Counted from the first letter of the stretch, positions 43,041 to 52,468 are shown. The stretch: DNA of 64,000 nucleotides from Arthrobacter sp. AK04 (GCF_021129155.1 NZ_JAJOMC010000003.1:1-64000); one strand, 5' to 3'. The notes: generated by a model from the sequence alone, not told the origin. A program made the numbers and translations.

Positions 43041-44301
43041 TCAGGCTGGTGCCCTTTCGGTTGAGCTCGTGTCAACGGCCTGCAGCCAGGTGGTCAGAAC
43101 CCCGCAGGCGAGCTCCAGGTTTCCCATCTGGCAGTGCTGGTCGGCGTGCTCGGCCCGGGTGAATGTGCGCGTGGTGACGCTTCGGGCAGCCACCAACGCC
43201 TTTGCCTGCGCCCGGGCCAGCGCCGGCGGCTGGAAGGCGTCATGTTCGCCGCACATCAGCAGCACGTCCTGGCTCACCCGGCCGCTGCCCAAGTGGTCCT
43301 TGTTCATTCCCAGGAACCACTCGGCGACGTCCGCCGGATCGTCGCTGTCCAGCATGTACAGCACCTGGTCCACCACTGCACGGAGGGTGGGAAACAGCCG
43401 GGCGCGGGTGCGTACGCTCCACCGCATGAAGCCGCGGTGCCGCACCATGGCACGGATCGGGCCGCGCGCCACGCTCGGCACCCTGTAAAGCCAGTCATAT
43501 ACCGGCGGCCAGGCCACCACACGCTGGATCCGAGGCTCGCGTCCTGCGGCACGCAATGCCCAGTAACCGCCCATAGAGATACCCACCAGGGCAGCCTGGC
43601 CGAGCCGGAAGTGGTCCAATACCGCCCCCACCGGCTTTTCCCAGTCGTGGTCGAAGGTGAGCCCGTTCAGTGTCCGGGCACCGCCTTGGCCCGGCCCTTC
43701 GAAGGCAATTACGTGGAATCCGGCGGCCGCAATCCGCTGGCAGATGGGGAAGAATTCCTCGATCAGGGAGTCGAACCCGCCGTGCAGCAGCACCGTGCCG
43801 CCGTTTCGTGGGCCGGACGCCGGAAGCGCATAGGCCGGCAGCGACGCCCCGCCGTAGGGGATGTTGTGGCGTGTCAAGGCGTGTCAGGCCGGCGCCGGCG
43901 AATGCGGTGTCGAAGAGTTGCAGGTAGCGGCGGTAGCGGTCCGCTTTCACCACTGACCGTGGCGGCGTGAAGAACTCCGCGATCCTCGCGTAACCTGCTG
44001 CCTGCCGGTGCCGGTCCCCGGCTGCGGCCCGGTTGGACAAGCCCTCGAACACGGCGGCACAGTCATCCATCCGCCGTATGGACGTGGCGGCGCCGAGCAG
44101 CTCATCCCGGTCGGCAAATCCCAACGCATGGGCACGGTTGAGTTGGTAGTTGATGAAGTCCCGTCGATGGAATCGTTCAAACCCCACCGGCAGGGCCACA
44201 AGCTCTGGATCGCTCACATCGCGATCGTACTCTTGCGATGATGAACGCAGTAGGCGCTGGGCTTCACTCGGCAATCCCCCGGCAGGCCCCGGTTTCCACA
44301 T
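43041..44301 (-). pseudogene. Alpha/beta hydrolase broken by a 10-bp tandem duplication
   Basis: From ATG 44301 (AAGGAG eight bases upstream) the frame runs MWKPGPAGGLPSEAQRL through YRRYLQLFDTAFAGAGLTR and then shifts at 43868-43887, where GGCGTGTCAA/GGCGTGTCAG is duplicated. Deleting one unit gives LTRHNIPYGGASLPAYALPA and the rest of an alpha/beta hydrolase: LLHGGFDSL, GPGQGG, nucleophile elbow VGISMGGYWAL, and MCGEHDAF. The reconstructed protein is ~416 residues. A downstream start could still make the C-terminal hydrolase part alone (ATG at 43877). The ancestral function is unknown (dipeptidyl aminopeptidase-like). Confidence 0.87.
43868..43887. repeat. 10-bp tandem duplication inside the hydrolase gene
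   Basis: GGCGTGTCAA (43868-43877) and GGCGTGTCAG (43878-43887) match at nine of ten bases. Removing one copy restores the reading frame exactly. Confidence 0.85.
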
Positions 44302-44397
44302 GTGCCCGGCTCCTTCCGGTTCTCGTGCCGGCTCCGCTTTTCCGTGCCTCCGGCCCTCTCTGCGGTGATTGTCAGACCCTCCCACGATGATTAGTAC

Positions 44398-45993
44398 ATG
44401 GGCAGGGAAGCGGTGGCGAAGGCGTTTGCGGATATCAGGGCCGCCCTTGCTGTGCTCAACGCTGAGGTGGATGGGTGTGGTGGGGAGCCGTTTTCGGCTG
44501 CTGATCCGTTGGCCGGGCTGGCCGATGGGAACCTGGACATCCTCGCCGGCGCCAAGGAAGCAGAAGCCGGGATCGCAGGCCTGAAGGCCCGGGCCGCGAT
44601 AAAGTACGCCGACACCGCCCACGCCCTGGCACCGGACATGCCAGCCCGGGCGCAGGAGATGGCCATCGCGGCGGAAATCGGGGCCGTGCTGGCCATCGGG
44701 CCACGGGCCGCAAGCACGTTCCTTGCCACGTCCCACGCCCTGGACACGACCTTGCCCCTGACACTCTCGGCCCTGCAATCCGGAACCATCTCCTGGCAGC
44801 ACGCCCTGGCCCTCGCGGACGAGGCCGCCACCCTCGACCCCGCCGGCGCCGCCGCCCTCGAAGCCCACTTCCTCGACCCCGACACACCCAAGCCCGCCAC
44901 CGCCGCCACGATCGGGGAAATCCCCGCGCACCGGCTCCGGCACAAAGCCCGCACCTGGCGCGAACGCCACCACGCCGAATCGATCGAGAAACGCCACGCA
45001 AAGGGAGTGGCGGACCGCCGGGTGGAGTACCGGCCGGACCAGGACGGCATGGCCTGGCTCTCTGCCTACCTCCCCGGGCATCAGGCAATGGCGGGCTGGA
45101 ACCGCCTCAACGCCCTCGCCCGGGCCGCACAAGGACCCAACGAACCCCGCACCCTCACCCAGATCCGGGCCGACGACTTCGCCGAAGCCATCCTCACCAG
45201 CGGTAGCAGTCGCGGTAGTGGTGACGGCTCCAGCGTTCCTGCAGACACCAGGGTGGGTAACGGCAACGGCAACGGCGACGGGGCAGGTGCAGGAACAGAT
45301 TCCGCGCCGTCGTCGACGGTCCGGGCGCAGGTCCTCGTCACGGTCCCGGTAGTCGCGCTGATGGGCTTGACGGACGAGCCCGCCGTGCTGGACGGGTTCG
45401 GGCCGATCCCGCCGTCCATGGCGAGGGAGCTGGTCGCGAACGGTGCCGATTGCTTCCACCGCGTCCTTGTCGATCCGCGGGACGGGGCACCGTTGGAGAT
45501 CGGGCGGACCAGCTACCGGGTTACCAAAGCCATGCGGAAATGGCTAATGATGCGGGACGGCACATGCCCCTTCCCAGGCTGCAGCAACAGTTCCTTGGAT
45601 AACGAGGCAGACCACCTCCTCGCCTGGCAGCACGGCGGAACCACCGGCATCAGCAACCTCGGACAACCCTGCCCCAAACACCACAAACTTCGGCACAGCA
45701 GCGGCTGGACACCAACACCGGCCACCCACAACGAACCGCCCGGCTGGACCTCACCCACCGGCCGCCACTACAAAAGCGAACACCAGGACTGGGAACCACC
45801 CCACTGGCCGGAAACTGTCTCGTCGGCCCTGCCCGCGCACCTGAAACCCCGGGAACGTCATAAGGGGCAAGCGCACCGCCCGCCGCCCTGCACGTCCATG
45901 CCCACTGAGCCCGGCGGCCACGCAGACTATCTGTACATTCCACGATCCCCGGCGGAAGACAGCCTGCGCCGATTCCTCTACGGCGGCTCCTGA
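44398..45993 (+). CDS. DUF222 / HNH endonuclease (13E12 repeat-family-like)
   Basis: The 531-residue protein has a long alpha-helical DUF222 domain (about 20-340), interrupted near 275-305 by a low-complexity GSSRGSGDGSS...GNGNGNGDG insert. A C-terminal HNH domain follows with CPFPGCSNSSLDNEADHLLAWQHGGTT and NLGQPCPKHHKLRH. These proteins occur in many copies in Arthrobacter and mycobacterial genomes; whether they are mobile nucleases is unresolved. The start is ATG 44398, preceded by a short ~95-bp gap to the broken hydrolase. Confidence 0.88.
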   Translation: MGREAVAKAFADIRAALAVLNAEVDGCGGEPFSAADPLAGLADGNLDILAGAKEAEAGIAGLKARAAIKYADTAHALAPDMPARAQEMAIAAEIGAVLAIGPRAASTFLATSHALDTTLPLTLSALQSGTISWQHALALADEAATLDPAGAAALEAHFLDPDTPKPATAATIGEIPAHRLRHKARTWRERHHAESIEKRHAKGVADRRVEYRPDQDGMAWLSAYLPGHQAMAGWNRLNALARAAQGPNEPRTLTQIRADDFAEAILTSGSSRGSGDGSSVPADTRVGNGNGNGDGAGAGTDSAPSSTVRAQVLVTVPVVALMGLTDEPAVLDGFGPIPPSMARELVANGADCFHRVLVDPRDGAPLEIGRTSYRVTKAMRKWLMMRDGTCPFPGCSNSSLDNEADHLLAWQHGGTTGISNLGQPCPKHHKLRHSSGWTPTPATHNEPPGWTSPTGRHYKSEHQDWEPPHWPETVSSALPAHLKPRERHKGQAHRPPPCTSMPTEPGGHADYLYIPRSPAEDSLRRFLYGGS

Positions 45994-46031
45994 TCGTTGT
46001 GCAGCTCTCCCCGTCGAGCCCGACTTCAGCG

Positions 46032-46634
46032 TCACGCCGATTCAGCCCGGCTGCGCACGTTCAGCAGCATTTTGCGCATCATCCAGAAGTCGCCGAACTC
46101 AAGCAAGAGGGAGAAAGCGATGCTGGGCGAGAGCCACCGGTACCGTGAACGCACCCGGCTGATCAACCGCGTTGAGCCGTCCGAAATGGGGTCAAGCTGC
46201 CATGTCCAGGTGGTGTCACCGGGCGTACCCCAGACCATGGACCTTGGAGCTTCAATCGCTTGGACTGGCATGCCGTGCTTGCCGTCGGGACTCATCGGCA
46301 CGATGTCACCCACGGCGAGCTTCTGAAGTTCGGGAATGATGCGGCGCGCGCTTGGACGGCCCAGGTTGTCGAGGAGGTCGTAGCTGTACCAACCGGCCCG
46401 GGTAAGTCCGGCCTGGACCAGCCACGGCCAGATCTGCTCCGGTGGCACGCCGACAGTGATGGCCCGCGTGGCGTTGAACGTTGGCCTCAGCACGAGGTCA
46501 TCTCCGGGCAAAGCTCGCGAGACCTCTTCCGGCGTCGCACCCCAGTGGAGCTGCCAGGGACGCACAAACCGGGCGTAAGCGGCGATCGCAGCAGCGGATA
46601 TGAGCACAACGCTCCAACGCAGGTGGGCTTGCAT
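46032..46634 (-). CDS. SRPBCC-family protein with N-terminal membrane anchor
   Basis: The 200-residue protein has an N-terminal hydrophobic anchor (WSVVLISAAAIAAYARFV) then an SRPBCC (START-like) ligand-binding domain with VPPEQIWPWLVQAGLTRAGWYSYDLLDN and TWTWQLDPISDGSTRLISRVRSRY. It is related to the protein encoded at 48948 (shared WPWLVQ-x-G and RAG-x-YSY). Ligand unknown. ATG at 46634 favoured; 46667 is in frame. Confidence 0.8.
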   Translation of the reverse strand: MQAHLRWSVVLISAAAIAAYARFVRPWQLHWGATPEEVSRALPGDDLVLRPTFNATRAITVGVPPEQIWPWLVQAGLTRAGWYSYDLLDNLGRPSARRIIPELQKLAVGDIVPMSPDGKHGMPVQAIEAPRSMVWGTPGDTTWTWQLDPISDGSTRLISRVRSRYRWLSPSIAFSLLLEFGDFWMMRKMLLNVRSRAESA

Positions 46635-46692
46635 CACCCCAGTCTGTCCGTCACTCCCCTGCCGCATCCAGAGGCCAACGTCCCGGCCGGCC

Positions 46693-47514
46693 TCAGGGTC
46701 CGCCGAGGCCCTGGAGGATTGCGGCGCCCCACTGTGCGCTGTTAGCCAGCATCACTAACCCGATGGCCGGAACGCCTAACGCCCAGGCTGCCTGCCGCCG
46801 TCGTGCCTGGTCCACAAGCAGCCGGAGGGCAGTGAAGCTGCGCTGAAGGGCCGGCAGATCGGTGGTGGCAGGAGGCTGCCGGCACCAGGTCCCCGGCCGG
46901 ACGGCCGCCTGCGCGATCTGTGCCACCTGCTCCGTTCCCAGCACGGGCTGCAACTGGCGCAGCCAGGCAAGGAGCCGCGCCTCCCTCACCACAGCCACGC
47001 GCTCGGGCCGCGATTTGATGGTTAGCTTCTTCGGGTTGACGATGACGACGACGCCGGTCACCTCGACAGGGAAGCCAGCCGCCGTGCTCAGAAGCTTTGC
47101 TGCCCGGGCGGCTTCGTGCGCAGAGCAAAGAAGGTGCCGGGTCCTCTTTCCCGCAACCAGGAGGGCCCGCCCGGCCACCCACACGGGCTGGCCGGAGTGG
47201 TTCTTGGTGTTCAAGGTGAACACTCCCGCCGGCCCCACCAGCACGTGGTCTATATCCGCGGAGCCTGTGCCCACCGGCACTGCATGCAGGACCAGCCACT
47301 CGGGACCGAGTCCCTCAAGGATCTGCCCGACGGCGATCTCGCCGAGCGCTCCTTTGTACCACGTGATGGTTTCCGGCCTGAGCGGGCTGGCACCAAAGAC
47401 CCGCTGCAGCCAGTTGCGGGGCGGAACGCGGCTTTGGAGCGCCATCAGCTCTTCGAGCACTGCCTGCCCGGGAACGCGCTCGCCCAACAGCAGTGGTGTG
47501 GCATCAGCGCCCAT
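46693..47514 (-). CDS. NERD (nuclease-related) domain protein
   Basis: The 273-residue protein has a NERD domain from about 65 to 175: GALGEIAVGQILEGLGPEWLVLHAVPVGTGSADIDHVLVGPAGVFTLNTKNHSG. It carries the endonuclease-like D-H-V and T-K-N-H residues, followed by a helical region and one C-terminal hydrophobic helix (WALGVPAIGLVMLANSAQWG). Probably a membrane-associated nuclease-fold protein of unknown role. ATG 47514 has GGGAG six bases upstream. Confidence 0.85.
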   Translation of the reverse strand: MGADATPLLLGERVPGQAVLEELMALQSRVPPRNWLQRVFGASPLRPETITWYKGALGEIAVGQILEGLGPEWLVLHAVPVGTGSADIDHVLVGPAGVFTLNTKNHSGQPVWVAGRALLVAGKRTRHLLCSAHEAARAAKLLSTAAGFPVEVTGVVVIVNPKKLTIKSRPERVAVVREARLLAWLRQLQPVLGTEQVAQIAQAAVRPGTWCRQPPATTDLPALQRSFTALRLLVDQARRRQAAWALGVPAIGLVMLANSAQWGAAILQGLGGP

Positions 47515-47693
47515 GGCCGTCTCCCAAAGTTTCGGATGCTGGACAGCGTAGATCGGGAAGGGTTTGAAAAACAGCGGCTGACGGCCCGGTTCCTGAATGC
47601 TTCCGGAATATTGACAGGACGTTGAGCACTTCTTGCGGAAGCGTGAAATGCGGTGCCCTATCCAACGCTTCGCGGCCTCCCGCCCCGTCCCTT

Positions 47694-48590
47694 CTAGGGC
47701 AGCCCGTCCGCCGCGCCGAGCCCACGCCGGGCCACAACGTACCCCCACAGCAACAGCGCGTGAGGACGCGTTCCCCGCCAGCTCAAGGGGACAGAAAAAC
47801 CGTCCCGCTCCACAACAGTGGCCGACCAACGGCGGCGTACCAGCCCGGGACGGCGGAGCCGGAGATGGCTGAGGTAGGCGTACGGGATCCACCGCCCTGC
47901 GTGCTGCTTTGCAAGCCTGACGGCACGCGCCGGCGTCACGGTGGCGCGCTGGAAGCGGGGATTCTCGCCCCGGTCCAACGGACCGTGCGGGATGGTTCCA
48001 GCGGGCAGGATAAGGATGCCGTTCATGTTGACCCACACTTGAACCCGGCGGCCACGGCTGGCGGCGTCCCCGCAAACCAGCCGGCACAGGTCATCATCCT
48101 CTTCAGGTTCCACCGGCTGCTCCGGATGGGACCTAGTAGCTGAGATGTCCGGGGTGGCGCCGCCTCCGGGCGGGACATCCGGCTGCTCCGCGGCAGAGGG
48201 ATCATGCGCCCTGGCGTTGGCAGCTGCGACAGCCTGCATCACGGCTGCGCGCAGTCCATCGGCACACAACCGGGGCGCGTCAACGGCGAACACCTCGCGG
48301 TCAAGCTGGACAACCGAGCGGACGCCGGCCTGCCCGCCCAGGCGTTCGGCCAGATCGTCATGGTCGGGGCGGACAAGCAGGCCAACTTCATCGCCCAGTC
48401 CCACCTGCCAGCCGTGGCCGGCAATCTCTGGTTCGGCCTCGAGCTCCACATCGATCCAGTCCGCCAACTCCGCCGCACCAACCGGTCTGAGATCCTCCCC
48501 TGCAATGCACGGCACGAGGAGTCCCAGACGGTGCAGAACATCAGTGGTGTGGACAGTACAGTCATGCTTGTTCGGTCGGTGCTGCACCAT
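47694..48590 (-). CDS. Hypothetical protein
   Basis: The 298-residue protein has no family I recognise. It has a mixed N-terminal domain (LGLLVPCIAGEDLRPVGAAELADWIDVELEAEPEIAG), an acidic low-complexity linker (HPEQPVEPEEDDD) near 165, then a basic domain with repeated ARAVRLAKQHAGRWIPYAYLSHLRLRRPG and an Arg-rich end. GGGGGAG precedes the ATG at 48590. Codon use looks normal for the window, so it is likely real. Confidence 0.6.
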   Translation of the reverse strand: MVQHRPNKHDCTVHTTDVLHRLGLLVPCIAGEDLRPVGAAELADWIDVELEAEPEIAGHGWQVGLGDEVGLLVRPDHDDLAERLGGQAGVRSVVQLDREVFAVDAPRLCADGLRAAVMQAVAAANARAHDPSAAEQPDVPPGGGATPDISATRSHPEQPVEPEEDDDLCRLVCGDAASRGRRVQVWVNMNGILILPAGTIPHGPLDRGENPRFQRATVTPARAVRLAKQHAGRWIPYAYLSHLRLRRPGLVRRRWSATVVERDGFSVPLSWRGTRPHALLLWGYVVARRGLGAADGLP

Positions 48591-48947
48591 CAGGCTCCCC
48601 CAGGATTAGTGCGGGCCAGGACCTGGACCGCCCCCAACGGCCGGCGTCCCGGTTCGCTTCCTGGGTCCGCATCGAGATGTCATTGAATAAGCCGGTTTCG
48701 ACGTGAGTTCGATAGTAAGTCATTTCACCTGGGACGATGCGGGTCCCGGACCAAAAGTTTTAATCCGGCACCTGGGCGCGGTGCCGTGGTGCATCTGCGC
48801 CCTGGCAGCCGCGTCGGTTCCAAAGGGACCTTGGGCTCTGGGTTCCGGGCCGGCCGGGCCGTAGTCTCAGGCCATCCAGGATTTCCGTGGCGGTGTCCAC
48901 AGTTTCCGTAGGGTGCCCGGACGCCACTCACCGTAGGAGACACGAAG
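48591..48947. other. 357-bp intergenic region with one DosR-type box
   Basis: The region lies between divergent genes and holds the box at 48825 and a possible -10 at 48862. Otherwise I see no gene, repeat or RNA. Confidence 0.6.
48825..48838 (+). promoter_or_regulatory. DosR-type box upstream of an SRPBCC gene
   Basis: GGGACCTTGGGCTC is followed after exactly 23 bp by TAGTCT (48862-48867), directed at the SRPBCC gene whose ATG is at 48948. Confidence 0.55.
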
Positions 48948-49679
48948 ATGCTTCCACTTCGAACCCCGAACCACCGCAGAACGGCGCGCACTCCGGGGCG
49001 CTGGATTCCGGGATCCATCGGGACCGCAGTGGCTGCCGGTGTCCTTACGCACGGCGTGCTGCCCCGTTTTTTAGGTAGGTGGGGTGCTGCCGGACCCGAG
49101 GCGGGTATGCCGCTTCCAGGCGATCGCCTGATCCCTGAACCCGACTCCGTGCAGACGATGGCAGTGAACATCGCCGCGCCGCCCGCGGAGGTATGGCCCT
49201 GGCTGGTGCAGATGGGGGTTGACCGGGCTGGGCTCTACTCGTACACGTGGGTTGAGAACGGGCTGCTCCATTTGGGCGTAACCAACGCAGATCGGATCCA
49301 CCCGGAGTGGCAGGACCTCACAGTAGGCGACATTATTGCCTTCACGCCCGCCCGTTACCCCGGAGGGCGCATGGGGCCCCGGGTAGTGGAGTTGGAGAGG
49401 GGCCGGCACCTCGTTCTCGACGCAAGCCCGGGCGCCCCGGCAGGCACGGTAACCGGCACGTGGCAGTTTATCCTCCACGCTGCCGACGACGGCGGGACGC
49501 GGCTGCTGCTGCGGACACGCAGCGGTCCGGGCCGGCCCGCAGCGCTGCGCTTCCTTGATTTCCTGCTTCAGCCGGCTTACCTGGTCATGGACCGCGCGAT
49601 GCTGTTGGGCATCAAGCAACGCGCTGAGCGGGGGACGCAGAAGAAGGAGCAAGCCGGCGCGGGAAGCCCGCTCACCTAA
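48948..49679 (+). CDS. SRPBCC-family protein with N-terminal hydrophobic segment
   Basis: The 243-residue protein has an N-terminal basic stretch and hydrophobic helix (GSIGTAVAAGVLTHGVLPRFLG), then an SRPBCC domain: VNIAAPPAEVWPWLVQMGVDRAGLYSYTWVEN, DIIAFTPARYPGGRMGPRVVELE and GTWQFILHAADDGGTRLLLRTRSG. Paralogue of the 46032 product. GTAGGAGAC lies before the ATG. Ligand unknown. The end overlaps the convergent membrane-protein gene by eight bases. Confidence 0.8.
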   Translation: MLPLRTPNHRRTARTPGRWIPGSIGTAVAAGVLTHGVLPRFLGRWGAAGPEAGMPLPGDRLIPEPDSVQTMAVNIAAPPAEVWPWLVQMGVDRAGLYSYTWVENGLLHLGVTNADRIHPEWQDLTVGDIIAFTPARYPGGRMGPRVVELERGRHLVLDASPGAPAGTVTGTWQFILHAADDGGTRLLLRTRSGPGRPAALRFLDFLLQPAYLVMDRAMLLGIKQRAERGTQKKEQAGAGSPLT

Positions 49680-50538
49680 CTCCTGCCCAGACCCGCGGCG
49701 AACGGGACAGAGCGAGAGCCCATCCACCGGCCACCCCAATGGCAAGCAGTACCGCGACAAAGCCGATCGCCTGCGCACTCGTCCATGCCAGGTCGCCGCC
49801 ATACCGCAGCAGGGCAAGCGCCTGCAGAATGACGAAGGCAACGGAGGTCAGTGCCACAGGGCGGACAGTGCGGAGGTCGCCGCTGAGCTGGCCCTGCGCG
49901 GCTGACCACCCAAGGCCGACCAGCCACGCTCCGACCGCCCTCGCTGTGAGCTCGGACAGTGTCCACGGCCACCACGCCGCAGCATAGGCGGGTACTGCCA
50001 GGAGCGCCACGCCATAGATCAGCAGCACCCCGGCAATTGCCACCATGAGCAGGCGGAGCGCAGGGGGCAGTACCGGCCGTCCCGCCGTCACGGACCCTGG
50101 GACGCTACGCAGGGCGCGGATCTGAATCCAGCTGATCACCAGCATGGCCACGGGCACGACTGCATAGATTGCCAGCCACGCCCAGGTGGCTACCTGCGCA
50201 AGGGGACCACTGTCCGGCGACAGGTGGAAGCGGTCAAGGTGAAGCAGGGTGACTCCGAGAGTAAGCGTCGTGAAGACGAACACGGGCCAGACTGCCAGCC
50301 TCGCTGAGTCCCAACTCGCTGACCGGGCACCCGTCACCTCCAGGCCGGCGGCGGACCAGTATGCCGCCCCAAGGAAGACTGCGGTCATGGGCGGATTCAC
50401 TGTCCACGCGAACCATTCCGCCGTCCGCAGCGGAAACACGAACAGCACCAGTCCGGCAAGAAAGACCAGGAATGCGGCGGCGTAGAGCAGCCGCCGCATT
50501 GCCGGAATCAACGGTGTGGCCTCAGCTGAAGCGGACAT
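49672..50538 (-). CDS. Membrane protein with eight predicted helices, unknown function
   Basis: The 288-residue protein is nearly all hydrophobic: LLYAAAFLVFLAGLVLFVFPLRTAEWFAWTV, AVWPVFVFTTLTLGVTLL, WAWLAIYAVVPVAMLVISW, LLMVAIAGVLLIYGVALLAVPAYAAAWWPWTLSELTARAVGAWLVGLG and others. The phrase FPLRTAEWFAWTVNPP and its echo PAYAAAWWPWTLSELTAR suggest an internal duplication of a four-helix unit. It overlaps the end of the flavoprotein gene by 17 bases, implying one operon. Confidence 0.7.
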   Translation of the reverse strand: MSASAEATPLIPAMRRLLYAAAFLVFLAGLVLFVFPLRTAEWFAWTVNPPMTAVFLGAAYWSAAGLEVTGARSASWDSARLAVWPVFVFTTLTLGVTLLHLDRFHLSPDSGPLAQVATWAWLAIYAVVPVAMLVISWIQIRALRSVPGSVTAGRPVLPPALRLLMVAIAGVLLIYGVALLAVPAYAAAWWPWTLSELTARAVGAWLVGLGWSAAQGQLSGDLRTVRPVALTSVAFVILQALALLRYGGDLAWTSAQAIGFVAVLLAIGVAGGWALALSRSPRVWAGVR

Positions 50539-52288
50539 CACCGGGCAACTCCTCGAGTACGGCTTCCCCAGCAGGAGCAGCCGGCGAAGCGGGAAGGGGG
50601 TGCTCGGCCAGATAAGTGTGGAGCATCGAGACCACGGTGGCGCCATCTCCCACGGCGGTGGCTACCCTTTTGATCGAACCGGCCCGCACGTCCCCGATCG
50701 CGAAGATGCCGGGCATGCTGGTTTCCAGCGCCAGCGGAGGCCTGTCCGGCCTGACGGACCCGGTGGCAATGGCATCCCGGTTGGTCCCCGTGCGCAGAAA
50801 ACCGGCCGGGTCGCGCTCCACTGTGTCGGGCAGCCAGGAGGTCCGCGGCACCGATCCGATGAGAACGAACAAGCCGCCCGCTTCGATCTCCTCGGCCGGG
50901 ATTGCGTCGGGGGCTCCGGCTGCCGCGACCTTGACGGCGGCAAGGAATCCGTCCCGGTCGCGGGCCCCCACGATCACGGCCCCATAGCGGATCGCCACGT
51001 TCCGGGTGGCCTCAAGTTGGGAGATGAGGTAATCCGACATGCTGACCGACAGTGTGGGTCCGCGCACCAGCAGCGTCACCTTCTTCGCGAACTTCGCAAG
51101 GTGCAGCACCGCCTGTCCGGCCGAGTTGCCGCCACCTACAACGCAGACCTGTTTGCCGGCCATCGACGGCGCCTCCGACACCGTGGCCCCGTAGAAGACT
51201 CCCCTGCCCACCAGATCCTCAAGCTGGGGTATGCCGAGGCGGCGGTAGTCCACGCCGGTGGCCACCACCACTGTGCGGCACCGCACCACACTGCCGTCGG
51301 AAATGGACACAGCGTAGAGTGCTCCGTCCGCACGGAGCCCCTCGACCTTCCGCATGAACAGGAAGTCCGTTCCCAACGTCCAGGCCTGGTGGAACGAACG
51401 GTAGGCCAGGTGGGCGCCGCTCACACCTCGGGAGAAGCCAGGGTAGTTGCGGATCAACGAGCTGGTGCCTGCCTGGCCTCCCACGGCTTCGCCCTCCACA
51501 ACCATGGTGGCGAGGCCCTCCGAGGAGGCATACACGGCGGTGGCAAGACCGGAAGGACCGGCCCCCACAACCACCACATCGAAGATCTTGTCCGCCGGTG
51601 GCGGTCGTGTCACCCCCATCGCTTCGGCAATCTCCACGTCGCTGGGGTTCTGGAGGACAATGGGTGACGCGGTGAACTGCAGCACCAGGACCGGCAGCAC
51701 GGGGTCGCGCAGGCCCAGGACCTCCAGTGTCCGTTCGGCAGTCTCGGACCCGGCCGGGTGGAAGCCCACGGGGATGTGGTTTCGGCTCAGCGAGTCGCGC
51801 AGCGCATGGGTCCTTTCGTCACCTATCCCCCCGATCAGCCGGACCGCCTCGAACCCCACCCCCTGGGCCAGGTGCCAGTCGTCGAGGGCGTCGGTGATCG
51901 CCCCGTGGAATTCTTCGTCGCGCGGGCGTTCAGGCCGGATGATCAGCAATTCCGCATGCCCCTGCCCGATCGCCCGGAACACTGTCGGGGCGCTGGCGAA
52001 GTCACCCCAGGTCACCACAACCACGCGCTTGGCGGCCGGATGAAAGCCATAAGCACGACGCAGGAAATCGAGGCCGCCGCGGTCGGCGGGTCCGTAGCAC
52101 CCGAGGATGAGGGCCACCGGCCGGTTCCAGCGCCGAAGCCCCTCGAGCACGGCCCGCCCGTGGGCGTGGCTGGCGCATGCCACCACCTCGTAGTCGGCAC
52201 CGTAGCGCCGGCGTAATTCATCCCCAAGAATGCGCCGGGAATCCGGGTCTGGGGTAGCAATCAGCATGATCGGAACCGAGTCATCCAT
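50522..52288 (-). CDS. Thioredoxin reductase-like flavoprotein with degenerate receiver and thioredoxin-like N-terminal domains
   Basis: The 588-residue protein has residues 1-135 as a receiver-like domain where the phosphoacceptor position reads LGCYGP, with no Asp. Residues ~145-215 resemble a glutaredoxin/thioredoxin fold without a CxxC. From ~235 there is a two-dinucleotide-domain flavoprotein: VVVVGAGPSGLATAVYASS (FAD), ATGVDYRRLGIP, CVVGGGNSAGQAVLHLA (NADPH) and IFAIGDVRAGSIKRVATAVGDG. The usual redox CxxC of thioredoxin reductase is replaced by FYGATVSEA. It is divergent from the UBP zinc-finger gene, a pairing I recall from other bacteria. Function unknown. Confidence 0.87.
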   Translation of the reverse strand: MDDSVPIMLIATPDPDSRRILGDELRRRYGADYEVVACASHAHGRAVLEGLRRWNRPVALILGCYGPADRGGLDFLRRAYGFHPAAKRVVVVTWGDFASAPTVFRAIGQGHAELLIIRPERPRDEEFHGAITDALDDWHLAQGVGFEAVRLIGGIGDERTHALRDSLSRNHIPVGFHPAGSETAERTLEVLGLRDPVLPVLVLQFTASPIVLQNPSDVEIAEAMGVTRPPPADKIFDVVVVGAGPSGLATAVYASSEGLATMVVEGEAVGGQAGTSSLIRNYPGFSRGVSGAHLAYRSFHQAWTLGTDFLFMRKVEGLRADGALYAVSISDGSVVRCRTVVVATGVDYRRLGIPQLEDLVGRGVFYGATVSEAPSMAGKQVCVVGGGNSAGQAVLHLAKFAKKVTLLVRGPTLSVSMSDYLISQLEATRNVAIRYGAVIVGARDRDGFLAAVKVAAAGAPDAIPAEEIEAGGLFVLIGSVPRTSWLPDTVERDPAGFLRTGTNRDAIATGSVRPDRPPLALETSMPGIFAIGDVRAGSIKRVATAVGDGATVVSMLHTYLAEHPLPASPAAPAGEAVLEELPGDVRFS

Positions 52289-52455
52289 GGCCGCCGTCTT
52301 TCCGGTTCAATGGTTCGGTGGCGCTCACGATACTCGCGGTAGGACACTAGCGACAAGGGGTCCTGCACGCCTCCGCAAAGGTCCTTCTGTACCGGGGCCG
52401 GGCCTGCATTGAGGCCCGCCCGTGGCCGGGATTCTGTCATTCCAAAGATGCGGAG

Positions 52456-52468
52456 ATTCTGCCAGAAT
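52456..52468. promoter_or_regulatory. Possible operator (inverted repeat) between flavoprotein and UBP genes
   Basis: ATTCTG-C-CAGAAT is a perfect 6-1-6 inverted repeat. A related half-site ATTCTG lies at 52431-52436, 25 bp away. It lies in the 245-bp divergent region. The binding protein is unknown. Confidence 0.35.

Noticed and set aside
45231-45290. GNGNGNGDG codon repeat in the DUF222 gene as a CRISPR-like or regulatory repeat
   Set aside because: It is an in-frame low-complexity linker of the protein; the repeats are short and lack unique spacers.
43495-45459. Open frame of 650 codons on the minus strand through the DUF222-HNH gene
   Set aside because: Only its last part (from 44301 down) is hydrolase-like; the rest is antisense to a clear DUF222-HNH protein.
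52378-52400. GGTCCTTCTGTACC-like sequence upstream of the flavoprotein gene as a DosR-type box
   Set aside because: Arms do not match the palindrome and the spacing to the start codon does not fit.
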